Below, piece after piece: positions 15,439-23,670 of a stretch of 64,000 nucleotides of DNA. The stretch is taken from the NCBI GenBank assembly GCA_964483455.1, contig CAZACK010000005.1:1-64000 (forward strand), written 5' to 3'. Within the stretch, counting starts at the first letter, position 1; every line of letters starts with the position of its first letter. Made by a program: the position numbers and the translations under genes. A model generated the notes under the pieces. The model had not been told where the DNA came from. It worked only from the letters and a program-made list of their open reading frames with translations, and did no database searches. The stretch comes from CAYZJD01 sp964483455. Its GTDB lineage: Bacteria > Acidobacteriota > Terriglobia > Bryobacterales > Bryobacteraceae.

Positions 15439-15799
15439 CAGGCTACGCAATCCCCATTTTTGCGCTTCCCGCCAACCGCTTATTCCGGTCATAGCTCCTC
15501 GCGGAACAGCGGTCGGCCGCTCAGGGAGGCGTGACACCCATACGCCGCCAGCCCCAGTCCCGACAATCGGCCAGCCGTCGTCAGTCCGGTGGGGTGCGTG
15601 TGGATGGGCACTGGCCCGCCGAACGAAGCGGCTGGGCCGCGACATAGCGCTATTCGGCCCGAGGAAGCCATCTCTCCACCTCGACCTGAAACCGAACGGG
15701 CCCGCCCTCGTGAAATCACCCCGACTGCCCTCGCTTTCCAAAGCCTACCCTTCAGCGCCTGTGCTGTCAGGATATTTCCTAAACATATCTGCATATCCT
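15439..15799. other. Intergenic stretch without a supportable gene
   Basis: About 360 bases follow the ThDP gene. Open frames on both strands are short, overlapping and Arg/Pro/Ser-rich, and I see no start with a convincing ribosome binding site and no recognisable domain. Base composition falls toward the right end, leading into the less GC-rich pair of exported-protein genes. Confidence 0.5.
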
Positions 15800-15838
15800 A
15801 TTGACGCCCCCCCGGCAGGTGTAAAATTGCAGCTGCCG
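15800..15838 (+). promoter_or_regulatory. Promoter with an inverted repeat around the -10 box
   Basis: TTGACG (15800-15805) and TAAAAT (15821-15826) form good -35/-10 hexamers, though the 15-base spacer is short. A perfect inverted repeat ccggcag (15811-15817) / ctgccgg (15832-15838) brackets the -10 box and could be an operator for a repressor or a transcript-5' hairpin. It lies 32 bases before the gene at 15870. Confidence 0.5.
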
Positions 15839-15869
15839 GCAAGCCGATGTCGACTGAAAGGAGCAGCCA

Positions 15870-16379
15870 ATGGCAAAACGAGTTGGTCTTATCACCGCGA
15901 TTTTCGTCCTATGGTCAGCCGTATGGCTGATCCACAACGTAAAGCGCCAATCACCTACCTTTGACCTGGTGGCGGCGCCATCAGGAGAGCAACTACCGAG
16001 TCTCTTCGCCGGGCTGAATCCCAACCCGGAGTACCGGGGCCGCGGAATAGTACGAAGAACACGAGGATCATGCGGCACAGAGCCGAGTGGCTTGGCTAAA
16101 TGGATTCCGCAACTTCGGGGATTGTTTCAAACCACCGTACATGCCGAGGGGAACTGCTCCTCGACGCCATGTGCCGGAAATTACTGGCAGAATTACTCTA
16201 TGCCTTGTCCTTCCGGCGTCGAAACGTGCAACGGCTCATATAATAACGGTTGGGACGGTGGGCGATTTAGATGCAAGGGCATCAGGAACACTGGGTACAT
16301 TGGATGCGACGACCCCGTGACTGGTTGCCCATGTGACTGGATCACTTGCTCCTATCCGCCCGGGGAGTGCCAACCGTGA
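15870..16379 (+). CDS. Cys-rich exported protein, unknown function
   Basis: A 169-residue protein with one N-terminal hydrophobic segment (about residues 5-22) that acts as signal or anchor, a basic linker (YRGRGIVRRTRG), and a C-terminal domain of about 75 residues with roughly ten Cys (GNCSSTPCAGNYW, MPCPSGVETCNGS, FRCKG, IGCDD, GCPCDW, TCSYPPGEC). Cys this dense implies disulfides and export. The start has a clear ribosome binding site (aaaggagc, 15857-15864). I do not recognise a family. The next gene, an exported propeller-like protein, starts 56 bases after the stop, suggesting a two-gene unit. The region is less GC-rich than its surroundings. Confidence 0.65.
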   Translation: MAKRVGLITAIFVLWSAVWLIHNVKRQSPTFDLVAAPSGEQLPSLFAGLNPNPEYRGRGIVRRTRGSCGTEPSGLAKWIPQLRGLFQTTVHAEGNCSSTPCAGNYWQNYSMPCPSGVETCNGSYNNGWDGGRFRCKGIRNTGYIGCDDPVTGCPCDWITCSYPPGECQP

Positions 16380-16435
16380 TGAAGGAACAATGGTTGGACG
16401 GTCTACGAAAGCCAAGAGTGAACTGGAGGGAAACC

Positions 16436-17446
16436 ATGTCAGCTATTCGTTCTTGGACGCTCACGTTCAGTGTTTCGATCGTGATCGGCGGCATGTCCGC
16501 CGCAGGTCTTGGTCAGACCGCTTCCGCGCCGGTCCCTTCTTTAGCATTGGTTGAAGAAGAGCACGCGCCCATCCCGTTCAGCATCGCATTGAAGAGCATA
16601 CCGAATTGGTCCGGCGGCGCTCTCGTGATTGCGGACAACACTAGCGGCGAATACCCGAGGCTTCATGCATTCGGCAGGGATGGCGCCCTCCTGTCAGAGC
16701 TGTCGGTCGAAATCCCGGATTCCAGCCGGGTTTTCGTGCGCGGCTTCAAGCGGGCGTTCGATGGAACCCTGGCGCTGGTAGGAGCAGCTTTCAGCCCTGA
16801 TTACAGGCGCGCGAGCTTTCTCGCCGTGATTTCGCCCGGCGGACAGCACCAGCGTATCGTCCGGTTGTCTTCATTCGAGCCTTACGAGGTGGCTATCGCG
16901 CCGGACGGTTCCTACTGGGTCGCAGGCGAGGAGGACAGCGACAGCCCGGACCACACGGTTCTCAGGCGATTCAGCGCCTCCGGGCAACAGCTTGGAGCCT
17001 ATCTGCCCCTATCCGGTCTAAAGACCTATCGTTGCTGCCATCCCGGCGACGATTCGTTTCTCATGTCTTCGCGCGACCGGATCGCATGGTATTCCAATGT
17101 CGCCCGCGAGTACGTTGAGCTTTCCCCAGAAGGGAAGGTGCTGGCCCGAGTTCCCGGCCTGGCATTGGAGCAGTCTAGCCGGGTGGATGGCCTCGGTATC
17201 TGTGACGACGGATCTGTTTTTATCAGCGCCTTCCTGAACATTGCACCAGGCGATCGCAGTTCGGAAATTCTCAGTCTCGATCGCAGTTCCTCTTCTTGGA
17301 AGCCGGTTGTGCTGAAAAATTCCGGGGTATCAGCGTACAGGCCTGTCTCGTATAGGCCTGTCTTAGGTTGCGACGGCGACAAGCTGGTAACTCAAGCGCG
17401 GTGGCCGGATGAGTTGATGGGTTTGAGTTGGTCGAGACAGCAGTGA
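16436..17446 (+). CDS. Exported propeller-like protein, unknown function
   Basis: A 336-residue protein with a signal peptide (about residues 1-28, ending GLGQTASA) followed by repeated blade-like units of the type ALVIADNTSGEYPRLHAFGRDG, EVAIAPDGSYWVAGEE, FSASGQQLGAYLPL and LSPEGKVLARV, as in six-bladed beta-propellers of the NHL/TolB kind. The start at ATG 16436 is chosen for the GGAGGG five bases upstream and the signal peptide; the frame is open further upstream, overlapping the previous gene. Probably co-transcribed with the Cys-rich protein. A binding or scaffold role is a guess. Confidence 0.65.
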   Translation: MSAIRSWTLTFSVSIVIGGMSAAGLGQTASAPVPSLALVEEEHAPIPFSIALKSIPNWSGGALVIADNTSGEYPRLHAFGRDGALLSELSVEIPDSSRVFVRGFKRAFDGTLALVGAAFSPDYRRASFLAVISPGGQHQRIVRLSSFEPYEVAIAPDGSYWVAGEEDSDSPDHTVLRRFSASGQQLGAYLPLSGLKTYRCCHPGDDSFLMSSRDRIAWYSNVAREYVELSPEGKVLARVPGLALEQSSRVDGLGICDDGSVFISAFLNIAPGDRSSEILSLDRSSSSWKPVVLKNSGVSAYRPVSYRPVLGCDGDKLVTQARWPDELMGLSWSRQQ

Positions 17447-17846
17447 GCCAGGCCGCTCCGCTCTGATAGCGAACGTGGCCCCAGCGCTGAGGTCTGCCAC
17501 GCTGGCCGTCTGTGGTTCCGATCGAGAAAGACAGATCGCCCGTTATGCCGTCCGGCCAGGGAAGCCAAAGGGGGCCGTCTCAACCTGCCCCCACCCCGCT
17601 TTCCAGCAGCCTGGGCGGTTCTCAGTATGAGATTGCCGTAGACGTGGACTTCCTAAGGCAAGGAGCCTTCGTGGCGCAGAATGTGGCGACTATCCAAACG
17701 TGAGAGCAGTCTGAAAGCTTGGTGTGCTCAAGAAACACCAGTTTGATCTCGTGTTTTCGGGCCTGCTGCGGTGGTTTGGACACAGCTATATATAAGATAG
17801 GCTTTCCTGATCATGACTTGGACTCGAGCATGCGGCCGGCGGACGT
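17447..17846. other. Intergenic stretch without a supportable gene
   Basis: Four hundred bases between two converging genes. Short frames exist on both strands but none has a plausible ribosome binding site with a recognisable product, and there is no clear terminator hairpin with a T-run. Confidence 0.5.
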
Positions 17847-18941
17847 TCACGCAGCGGTCAGCACGCTCCAGTACACTGCGGCCGCCTTCTCCAAAGAGTG
17901 GTTCTCGCGAACATGAGCCTCCGCCCGACGGCCGATCTCGCGCGCGGCTTCGGGAAACCTCGCCAGGAAGATCATCGCTTCGGCGAGCGCGTCCACCTCG
18001 GCCTCACCCGCCGGGACGCGGAGGCAGACGTCATCGGGAAAGCCTGAATGCTCCTCCGCCTCCGTCAGGATCACCGGCTTGCCCTGTCCCATCAGCCGCA
18101 CCGCGATGCCCGAAGTCTCGCCGGCGGAAGGATGGCGTAGATTGACACAGGCGTCGACGCCGGCGGCCAGCATCCGGAATTCGCCACGCGGAGTGTGTCC
18201 GACGCGTACGACACCCGGGGATTCGAGCAACGGAGCCAGCGCTCGTTCCAGGTCAATGGAGGCGAACTCTCCGGCGATCAGCAGCGATGCGTCACTCCTT
18301 GCTTTCCGGACCCTGGCGAAGGCGGCGGCGATCGAAGCGAGTCGCTTTGACTCCCGCAGATATCCGAGCAAGCCGAACACAAACGCATTGGCCGGAATGC
18401 CGAGCCGCTGGCGGAGCCGTAGCACCTCACAAACGGCCGGCCGCTCCTCGGCGGCGACAAAGTGAGGTATTTCCGTGGTCCTGGCCGCGGGCGCGTGGGC
18501 GGCGACCATCCGCGCGGCCGCCGGGTTGTGAACGATCACGGCGCGCGAAGCCTCGCAGATCCGGCGCAGCATCGGCCAGGCGAAGTACACCGGGTCGGAC
18601 CCCGAGCGAGCGCGGCCGCCCCACAACTTGCCGGCCATCTCCCGATACCATTCCCCGTAGTTGTACACGAACTCCTCGATGTATCGGGCTTCGTCCAGGC
18701 ACCCGAGGAAGAAATGGTGCAGCACCGCGTCATGCAGAACCACAACGCCGGGCCGCTCCAGCGCGCGCGCGTAAATGGAACGGTGGAGCTGGTTGTTGCC
18801 CAGGTGGTAAAGGTGAACATCAGCGCTCGCCGCGCCGGGTTCGACGTCGCCGAGCCGGCGCAAGGCGCCGAGCAGCGCGGCGGAATAATCGGCCACGCCC
18901 GTGCGGGCTGGAGGCAGCGGCGAGTGGTAACCGACCCTCAC
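17847..18941 (-). CDS. Glycosyltransferase, GT4-like
   Basis: A 364-residue cytosolic or peripheral glycosyltransferase with the GT-B fold. N-terminal RVGYHSPLPPARTGVADYSAALL is the usual first strand and loop for this class; the C-terminal donor domain shows FVFGLLGYLRESKRL, LLIAGEF, RVGHTPRGEF and the acidic-glycine block LRHPSAGETSGIAVRLMGQGKPVILTE that binds the nucleotide sugar. Acceptor and sugar are unknown. The GTG start at 18941 overlaps the yggS stop (GTGA), so it is translated with yggS; frame-open sequence further upstream lies inside yggS and is not part of this protein. Confidence 0.85.
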   Translation of the reverse strand: MRVGYHSPLPPARTGVADYSAALLGALRRLGDVEPGAASADVHLYHLGNNQLHRSIYARALERPGVVVLHDAVLHHFFLGCLDEARYIEEFVYNYGEWYREMAGKLWGGRARSGSDPVYFAWPMLRRICEASRAVIVHNPAAARMVAAHAPAARTTEIPHFVAAEERPAVCEVLRLRQRLGIPANAFVFGLLGYLRESKRLASIAAAFARVRKARSDASLLIAGEFASIDLERALAPLLESPGVVRVGHTPRGEFRMLAAGVDACVNLRHPSAGETSGIAVRLMGQGKPVILTEAEEHSGFPDDVCLRVPAGEAEVDALAEAMIFLARFPEAAREIGRRAEAHVRENHSLEKAAAVYWSVLTAA

Positions 18942-19600
18942 GCTCTCCTGCGCGGACCGAAGAGCGCCGTGCCGACGCGGACGCAGGTGGCGCCCTCCTC
19001 GATCGCCACTTCCAGATCGTGCGACATGCCCATCGAGAGGCCCGGCAAGCCGACTTCCTGCGCCAGTCGCCGCAGCCTCGCGAAGAAGGGCCGGGATTCC
19101 TCGGCGTCGTCCGACCACGGCGGCATGGTCATCAGCCCCCTCAACTCGAGGTGCTCGCAACCCCGCAGCGCATCAACAAGCGCGGGGAGTTCCTCCGGCG
19201 ACGCGCCGCTCTTCGAGCCTTCTTCGGACAGCTTGACCTCGATCATGACCGGCATCCGCCGGCCGGCTTCGTTCAGGCGGCGCGCGAGCTTGGCCGTGTC
19301 CACGGTCTGTATCACGTGGAACAGCTCGGCGGCGCGCCGCGCCTTGTTCGACTGGAGGTGGCCGACGAAATGGAACCTCACGCCGGCAAGGCCGGAAACC
19401 TCCGGGTACTTACTCTCGAACTCCTGGACATAATTCTCGCCGAAGTCGCGCACCCCAAGCTCATAAGCTTCTCGAATCGCCGAGGCGGGAAAGACTTTGG
19501 TAACGGCGACGAGCGTGATCTCCTCCGGGCGGCGTCCCACGCGCCGGGCTGCGCGCGCGATGCGCTCACGAACTTGCCGGAGATTCTCGCTCAACACCAT
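18938..19600 (-). CDS. yggS: YggS/PROSC-family PLP homeostasis protein
   Basis: A 220-residue single-domain PLP-binding TIM-barrel protein that buffers pyridoxal phosphate. Lys35 in LVAVTKVFP is the PLP Schiff-base residue; FGENYVQEF, HFVGHLQSNKAR, LMTMPP and the phosphate-binding SMGMSHDLEVAIEEGATCVRVGTALFG block are all present. Length is normal. The downstream glycosyltransferase start overlaps its stop by four bases. Confidence 0.94.
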   Translation of the reverse strand: MVLSENLRQVRERIARAARRVGRRPEEITLVAVTKVFPASAIREAYELGVRDFGENYVQEFESKYPEVSGLAGVRFHFVGHLQSNKARRAAELFHVIQTVDTAKLARRLNEAGRRMPVMIEVKLSEEGSKSGASPEELPALVDALRGCEHLELRGLMTMPPWSDDAEESRPFFARLRRLAQEVGLPGLSMGMSHDLEVAIEEGATCVRVGTALFGPRRRA

Positions 19601-19656
19601 CGATCGTTGGACGCGCAGGCGGAATCGCCCGCGCCATTTGCTATCATACGGCTCGC

Positions 19657-21174
19657 ATGTCTCCTTCCGCGGAAGGAGCCTCCCGGCGTCCGCCGGAGGA
19701 GGCCCGCGCGGCGATTGAGCGTTTTCTCAAGTCCAGCCGTCAACCCGAGCTCATCGAACCCGGAGAACCTCCAATCCCCCTCGAAGACGGACGCTACTCG
19801 CTCGAGGTTCGTGGCGGCCGGCTGACTCTGCATGCCTGGAGCGACCAGTCAAGCCTCGTTCGCCGCATCACCGGGGTTCAATTCGAAAAGCCCGGACGAC
19901 TTGATGTCACCATCGAGCTGTTCGGCAAGAAGACCGGTCGCCTCAGCCTGATTGACCGGGCGCACCCGGGCTCCTCCGTTGCCGAGCGGCGCGGCGAGCG
20001 TCACATCTTGCGCGAGCAATTTCGCCTGTCACTCGCGCGCCAGTTTCCGGAATGGAGAATCGCCGAGATCTCCAGCGAGCAAAACCTCGAGGCGAGCCTC
20101 TCCCCCGTCTATCCGCGAGCCTTCCTGCGCAAGGGACGGACCGGCATCGCGGCCATGGCGCTTCCCGCTGATGCCGCCGGCTCGGCCGGCGCCCTGAGCT
20201 TCGCCCTCGTCTGGCTCGACTACCTCCGCAAGCGAGAGCGAGGCTTGATCGTGCAGGGCCTGGTTCTCTTCATCCCGCAGGGCCTGGAAAAGGCCACCTG
20301 CGCGCGGCTGCGATATCTGCACCCGGAGGAGGCCCGGATCTCGACATATGTCTGCTCGCCGGAAGGCTACGAGCAGGCCGTCGATCCGCGCGACTACGGG
20401 AACCTCGACACCCGGCTGGAGCCGTGCGTTCGGCCTTCCGGCGAGAATGCGCAACTCGAGGAGTGGATCGAGCGCCTCTGCCGCCCGCCCCACGTGGAGC
20501 GGATTCCCATGGGCGACGGGTGCGTCAGCCTCCGCGTCCGGGGCCTCGAATTCGCCCGCGCGGCCGGCGGCAGGCTTCTGTTCGGCCTCGAGAGGAAGTC
20601 GGTCGCCGCTGAAGGAAACCTGCCGGAAATCGGATTGCTCGCCGGGGAGCTGGCGCGGTTGCGAGCGCCCGACGCCGCGGACCGGGAGAACCCGATCTAC
20701 CGCCTCCAGCCCGAACGCTGGATGGAATCGCAGGTGCGCTTGCACCTGGAAGAATTGGATGCTTCGCTCCTGCCGGCTCCGGTCTACGGCCAGGTGCCGG
20801 CCCTCGTGGGCCTGGAGCGCGGCGTGCTCGACCTGCTGGCGGTTGACACGTACGGCCGCCTGGCCGTGATCGAGATGAAAGCCTCCGAAGACATCCACCT
20901 GCCGATGCAGGCGCTCGACTACTGGATGCGCGTCCAATTGCCCGCGGAACACGGAGAATTCTCGCGTCACGGCTACTTTCCCGGCGTCTCCCTCTCGCGG
21001 GAACCGCCGCGCCTCTTGCTGGTGGCGCCCGCCCTCGAGTTTCATCCCACCACCGAGGCGATTTTGCGCTTCTTCTCGCCCGAGATCGAGGTCGAGCGGA
21101 TCGGCCTCGGGGTAGAATGGCGGGAGAGACTGAAGGTCATGTTCCGCATGCGGGGCGCGGAGCGGCCTCAGTAG
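19657..21174 (+). CDS. Putative PD-(D/E)XK nuclease-domain protein, uncharacterised
   Basis: A 505-residue protein of unknown function. The N-terminal 300 residues show no motif I recognise. The C-terminal part contains GVLDLLAVDTYGRLAVIEMK followed by ASEDIHLPMQALDYW: Asp392, then Glu406-x-Lys408, then a helix with Gln, which is the core pattern of PD-(D/E)XK nucleases. No helicase or methyltransferase sits beside it; the next gene starts 9 bases later on the same strand and encodes a membrane-type protein. It could be a repair or defence nuclease. It diverges from yggS across a 56-base gap. Confidence 0.65.
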   Translation: MSPSAEGASRRPPEEARAAIERFLKSSRQPELIEPGEPPIPLEDGRYSLEVRGGRLTLHAWSDQSSLVRRITGVQFEKPGRLDVTIELFGKKTGRLSLIDRAHPGSSVAERRGERHILREQFRLSLARQFPEWRIAEISSEQNLEASLSPVYPRAFLRKGRTGIAAMALPADAAGSAGALSFALVWLDYLRKRERGLIVQGLVLFIPQGLEKATCARLRYLHPEEARISTYVCSPEGYEQAVDPRDYGNLDTRLEPCVRPSGENAQLEEWIERLCRPPHVERIPMGDGCVSLRVRGLEFARAAGGRLLFGLERKSVAAEGNLPEIGLLAGELARLRAPDAADRENPIYRLQPERWMESQVRLHLEELDASLLPAPVYGQVPALVGLERGVLDLLAVDTYGRLAVIEMKASEDIHLPMQALDYWMRVQLPAEHGEFSRHGYFPGVSLSREPPRLLLVAPALEFHPTTEAILRFFSPEIEVERIGLGVEWRERLKVMFRMRGAERPQ

Positions 21175-21183
21175 AAACCCCCG

Positions 21184-22071
21184 ATGCCGGCGCGCATCCT
21201 GAAAGAGATTCGGGCGGCCATTCGCCATTTGAATCCGAACGTCGTCCGCGAACTCGCGGAAAGGCGCCCTTTGGTCGGCCTGGTGGCATCGAGCCCCGCC
21301 GCCCACCGCGCCATGGAGGAGTTCTTCGCTCCACCCGGCGTTTCCCGCCGGAAGCGGATGGAGATGCTCGAGTTGCTGCACCGGGTGGGGGATCCCGGCG
21401 CTCCGTCGAGCTTCGACATCCTGGTCCGCGAATTGGGGCTCCCGCCCGTTGCCGGCGCGGTCGCGTTCGATTTCGCCAATCCTGAGCGATCCATCCGCGC
21501 GATCCTCCGAACGCACAAGGAGTTCGCGATCGCCCTGGCCCGAAACTTCCCTCCCTTCCGGCGCCAGGTGACCGGCAAGATCATCCGTGACGTGTCGCGT
21601 GAAAATGCCTTCTTTGCTTTTTTCGCGGCTCTCCCGAACGTCATGCCGGGGCTTGCGGAACTGCTGTGGGCGCCCGCCGAGTTTGCCACCGACACGGCCT
21701 TTCTGACCGTCAATCAGATCCGCATGGCGTTCTTGCTGGCCGCGGCCAGCGACCTGGAAGTCGGCTACACGGAGCAGAAAGGGCAGGTCGCGTCGATCAT
21801 CGCGAGCGCGTTCGGCTGGCGGGCGCTGGCCCGGGAACTGGCGGGCAAAGTTCCGTTCGGCGCCGGGCTGATTCCCAAGGCCGCCATCGCCTACGCCGGC
21901 ACGTACGCGGTTGGCAGGAGCCTCGAGCGCTATTGCCGGATCGGGTACGGCTTCTCGCGAGCTGAGCGGGAAGCGGCATTCCGCGAAGCGTTCGAGCATG
22001 GCAAGGCCGTGGCCAGGTCCTTCCTGACAAGGACGAAACCGGAAACGGAATCCGAACGCGCGGCGTCCTAA
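21184..22071 (+). CDS. DUF697/YcjF-like membrane-associated protein
   Basis: A 295-residue protein whose C-terminal half has the helical pattern of the DUF697 group: ATDTAFLTVNQIRMAFLLAAASD, GYTEQKGQVASIIASAFGWR, KVPFGAGLIPKAAIAYAGTYAVGRSLERYC. These are often attached to GTPases, but no GTPase motif is present here. Amphipathic and hydrophobic helices suggest membrane association. Starting 9 bases after the nuclease-like gene, it is likely in one transcript with it. Assignment is by pattern only. Confidence 0.6.
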   Translation: MPARILKEIRAAIRHLNPNVVRELAERRPLVGLVASSPAAHRAMEEFFAPPGVSRRKRMEMLELLHRVGDPGAPSSFDILVRELGLPPVAGAVAFDFANPERSIRAILRTHKEFAIALARNFPPFRRQVTGKIIRDVSRENAFFAFFAALPNVMPGLAELLWAPAEFATDTAFLTVNQIRMAFLLAAASDLEVGYTEQKGQVASIIASAFGWRALARELAGKVPFGAGLIPKAAIAYAGTYAVGRSLERYCRIGYGFSRAEREAAFREAFEHGKAVARSFLTRTKPETESERAAS

Positions 22072-22094
22072 TCAAATAAGTTGGAGGAAAACCC

Positions 22095-22856
22095 ATGAAA
22101 TCGAAACTGGCCTTCCTGGGAGTACTGGCAGTCAGCCTGGCGTTCGCCGACCGGCTCACGTTGCGGAACGGACAGGTCGTGAATGGAACCTACCTTGGAG
22201 GTGATTCGCGGAGCGTGCGTCTCGCAGTGGGCGACAAAGTGGCGACCTATGCTGTTTCGGACGTCGCCACGCTGGAATTCGGCGAGGTTGCCGCCACGAC
22301 CACAACGTCCACCTCGCCGGCCGAGAGCGAATCGGTGCGGCCGCGCGGTGGTGAGGGGGACATCCCCGCGGGCACGGACGTGGTCGTCCGCATGATTGAC
22401 GACGTGGACTCCGACGTTGCGCGCGTCGGGCAGACCTTTCGCGCCAGCGTGGACGAACCGGTGGTGGCCGGGAACCGGACCGTCGTTTCGCGCGGGGCCG
22501 ATGTTACGGTGAAGCTCGTCGAAGACCAGCAAGCCGGAAAGCTGACCGGCAAGACGGAACTGACGCTCGCCCTTGTGTCCATGGTGATCGACGGCAAGAC
22601 GGTGGATGTGACCAGCGAGGAAGTTGTCCAGGCCAGCGAGTCGCGGGGCAAGAAGACCGCCAAGGTGGTCGGCGGAACGGCCGCGCTGGGCGCCGTGATC
22701 GGCGCCATCGCCGGCGGCGGCCGAGGCGCGGCCATCGGCGCCACCACGGGAGCGGCGGCCGGCGGCGCCGTTCAGGTGTTCACCAAGGGAGAGCGCGTCA
22801 AGATTCCGTCCGAATCGCGGCTGTCGTTCAAGCTGAAGAACCCCGTCTGGCTGTGA
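22095..22856 (+). CDS. Exported glycine-zipper protein, unknown function
   Basis: A 253-residue protein with a signal peptide (about residues 1-18, SLAFA). A first part (19-62) reads as short strands (RLTLRNGQVVNGTYLGGD), then a Thr/Ser/Pro linker, a beta domain (GTDVVVRMIDDVDSDVARVGQTFRA), and near residues 195-230 a glycine-zipper segment GGTAALGAVIGAIAGGGRGA that could insert in or cross a membrane. A ribosome binding site (ttggagg) precedes the ATG. Likely periplasmic or outer-membrane associated; role unknown. Confidence 0.65.
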   Translation: MKSKLAFLGVLAVSLAFADRLTLRNGQVVNGTYLGGDSRSVRLAVGDKVATYAVSDVATLEFGEVAATTTTSTSPAESESVRPRGGEGDIPAGTDVVVRMIDDVDSDVARVGQTFRASVDEPVVAGNRTVVSRGADVTVKLVEDQQAGKLTGKTELTLALVSMVIDGKTVDVTSEEVVQASESRGKKTAKVVGGTAALGAVIGAIAGGGRGAAIGATTGAAAGGAVQVFTKGERVKIPSESRLSFKLKNPVWL

Positions 22857-22875
22857 CGACATTCCGGCCGCGAGC

Positions 22876-23610
22876 ATGAAACTTGTCGCTATCGTCACCG
22901 GCGCCAGCCGCGGGATCGGCCGCGGCATCGCGATCGAACTTGCCCGCACGCATAGCGTCGTGGCCACCTACAAAGGCCGCCGCGACGCCGCCGAGTCGCT
23001 GAAGGCGGAAACCGGCGCGGAAATCTTCCAGTGCGACGTCAGTTCGGCTGCCGATCGCCGGGCGCTTCTCGACTTCACCCGCGATCGCTTCGGCCGCCTC
23101 GATCTGCTCGTAAACAACGCCGGCATCGCCCCTCGCGAGCGCCGCGACATCCTCGAAGCGAGCGAGGAGGTTTTCGATGAGGTCCTCGCCACCAACCTCA
23201 AGGGTCCTTACTTCCTGACCCGGCAGGCGGCCCGCTGGATGGCGGAACAAGGCGAAGGCCGGATCGTGTTCGTCACTTCTATTTCCGCCTACACGGCGTC
23301 GGTGAACCGCGGCGAGTACTGCATCTCGAAGGCCGGACTCAGCATGGCCGTCGCCCTGTTCGCGCAGCGGCTCGCCTCCGCCGGCGTCAAGGTGTTCGAG
23401 ATCCGCCCGGGCGTCATCCGCACGGACATGATCGCCGCTGTGGAAAAGAAGTACGAGGATCGAATCGCCGGCGGCCTGCTGCCTCAGGGCCGGATGGGGG
23501 AGCCGCGGGACGTGGCCCGCGCCGTCCGCGCCATCGCCGACGGCCTGCTGGATTATTCCACCGGCCAGGTGCTGAACGTCGACGGCGGCTTCCACCTGCG
23601 GAGCCTCTAA
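22876..23610 (+). CDS. Short-chain dehydrogenase/reductase
   Basis: A 244-residue classical SDR. The cofactor motif is TGASRGIGRG near residues 10-19, the structural NNAG is at about 84-87, and the catalytic Ser/Tyr/Lys are in FVTSISAYTASVNRGEYCISKAG (Tyr and Lys of Y-x-x-x-K). Such proteins reduce 3-ketoacyl or sugar-type carbonyls; the basic residue after the first strand (YKGRRDA) favours NADPH. It follows the glycine-zipper gene by 19 bases. Substrate unknown. Confidence 0.88.
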   Translation: MKLVAIVTGASRGIGRGIAIELARTHSVVATYKGRRDAAESLKAETGAEIFQCDVSSAADRRALLDFTRDRFGRLDLLVNNAGIAPRERRDILEASEEVFDEVLATNLKGPYFLTRQAARWMAEQGEGRIVFVTSISAYTASVNRGEYCISKAGLSMAVALFAQRLASAGVKVFEIRPGVIRTDMIAAVEKKYEDRIAGGLLPQGRMGEPRDVARAVRAIADGLLDYSTGQVLNVDGGFHLRSL

Positions 23611-23670
23611 CGCCGCGCATACACTGAACCTTTCGCCGGCCGCTGCTCACTTGTGATATGTAGGGTGCGC

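Noticed and set aside
13792..15741. A 649-residue minus-strand frame opposite the ThDP enzyme
   Set aside because: Arg/His/Gly-rich shadow; it would also erase the promoter and leader of DAHP synthase.
15489..15794. A 101-residue minus-strand frame after the ThDP gene
   Set aside because: No ribosome binding site or family; low-complexity composition. Left as gene-free sequence.
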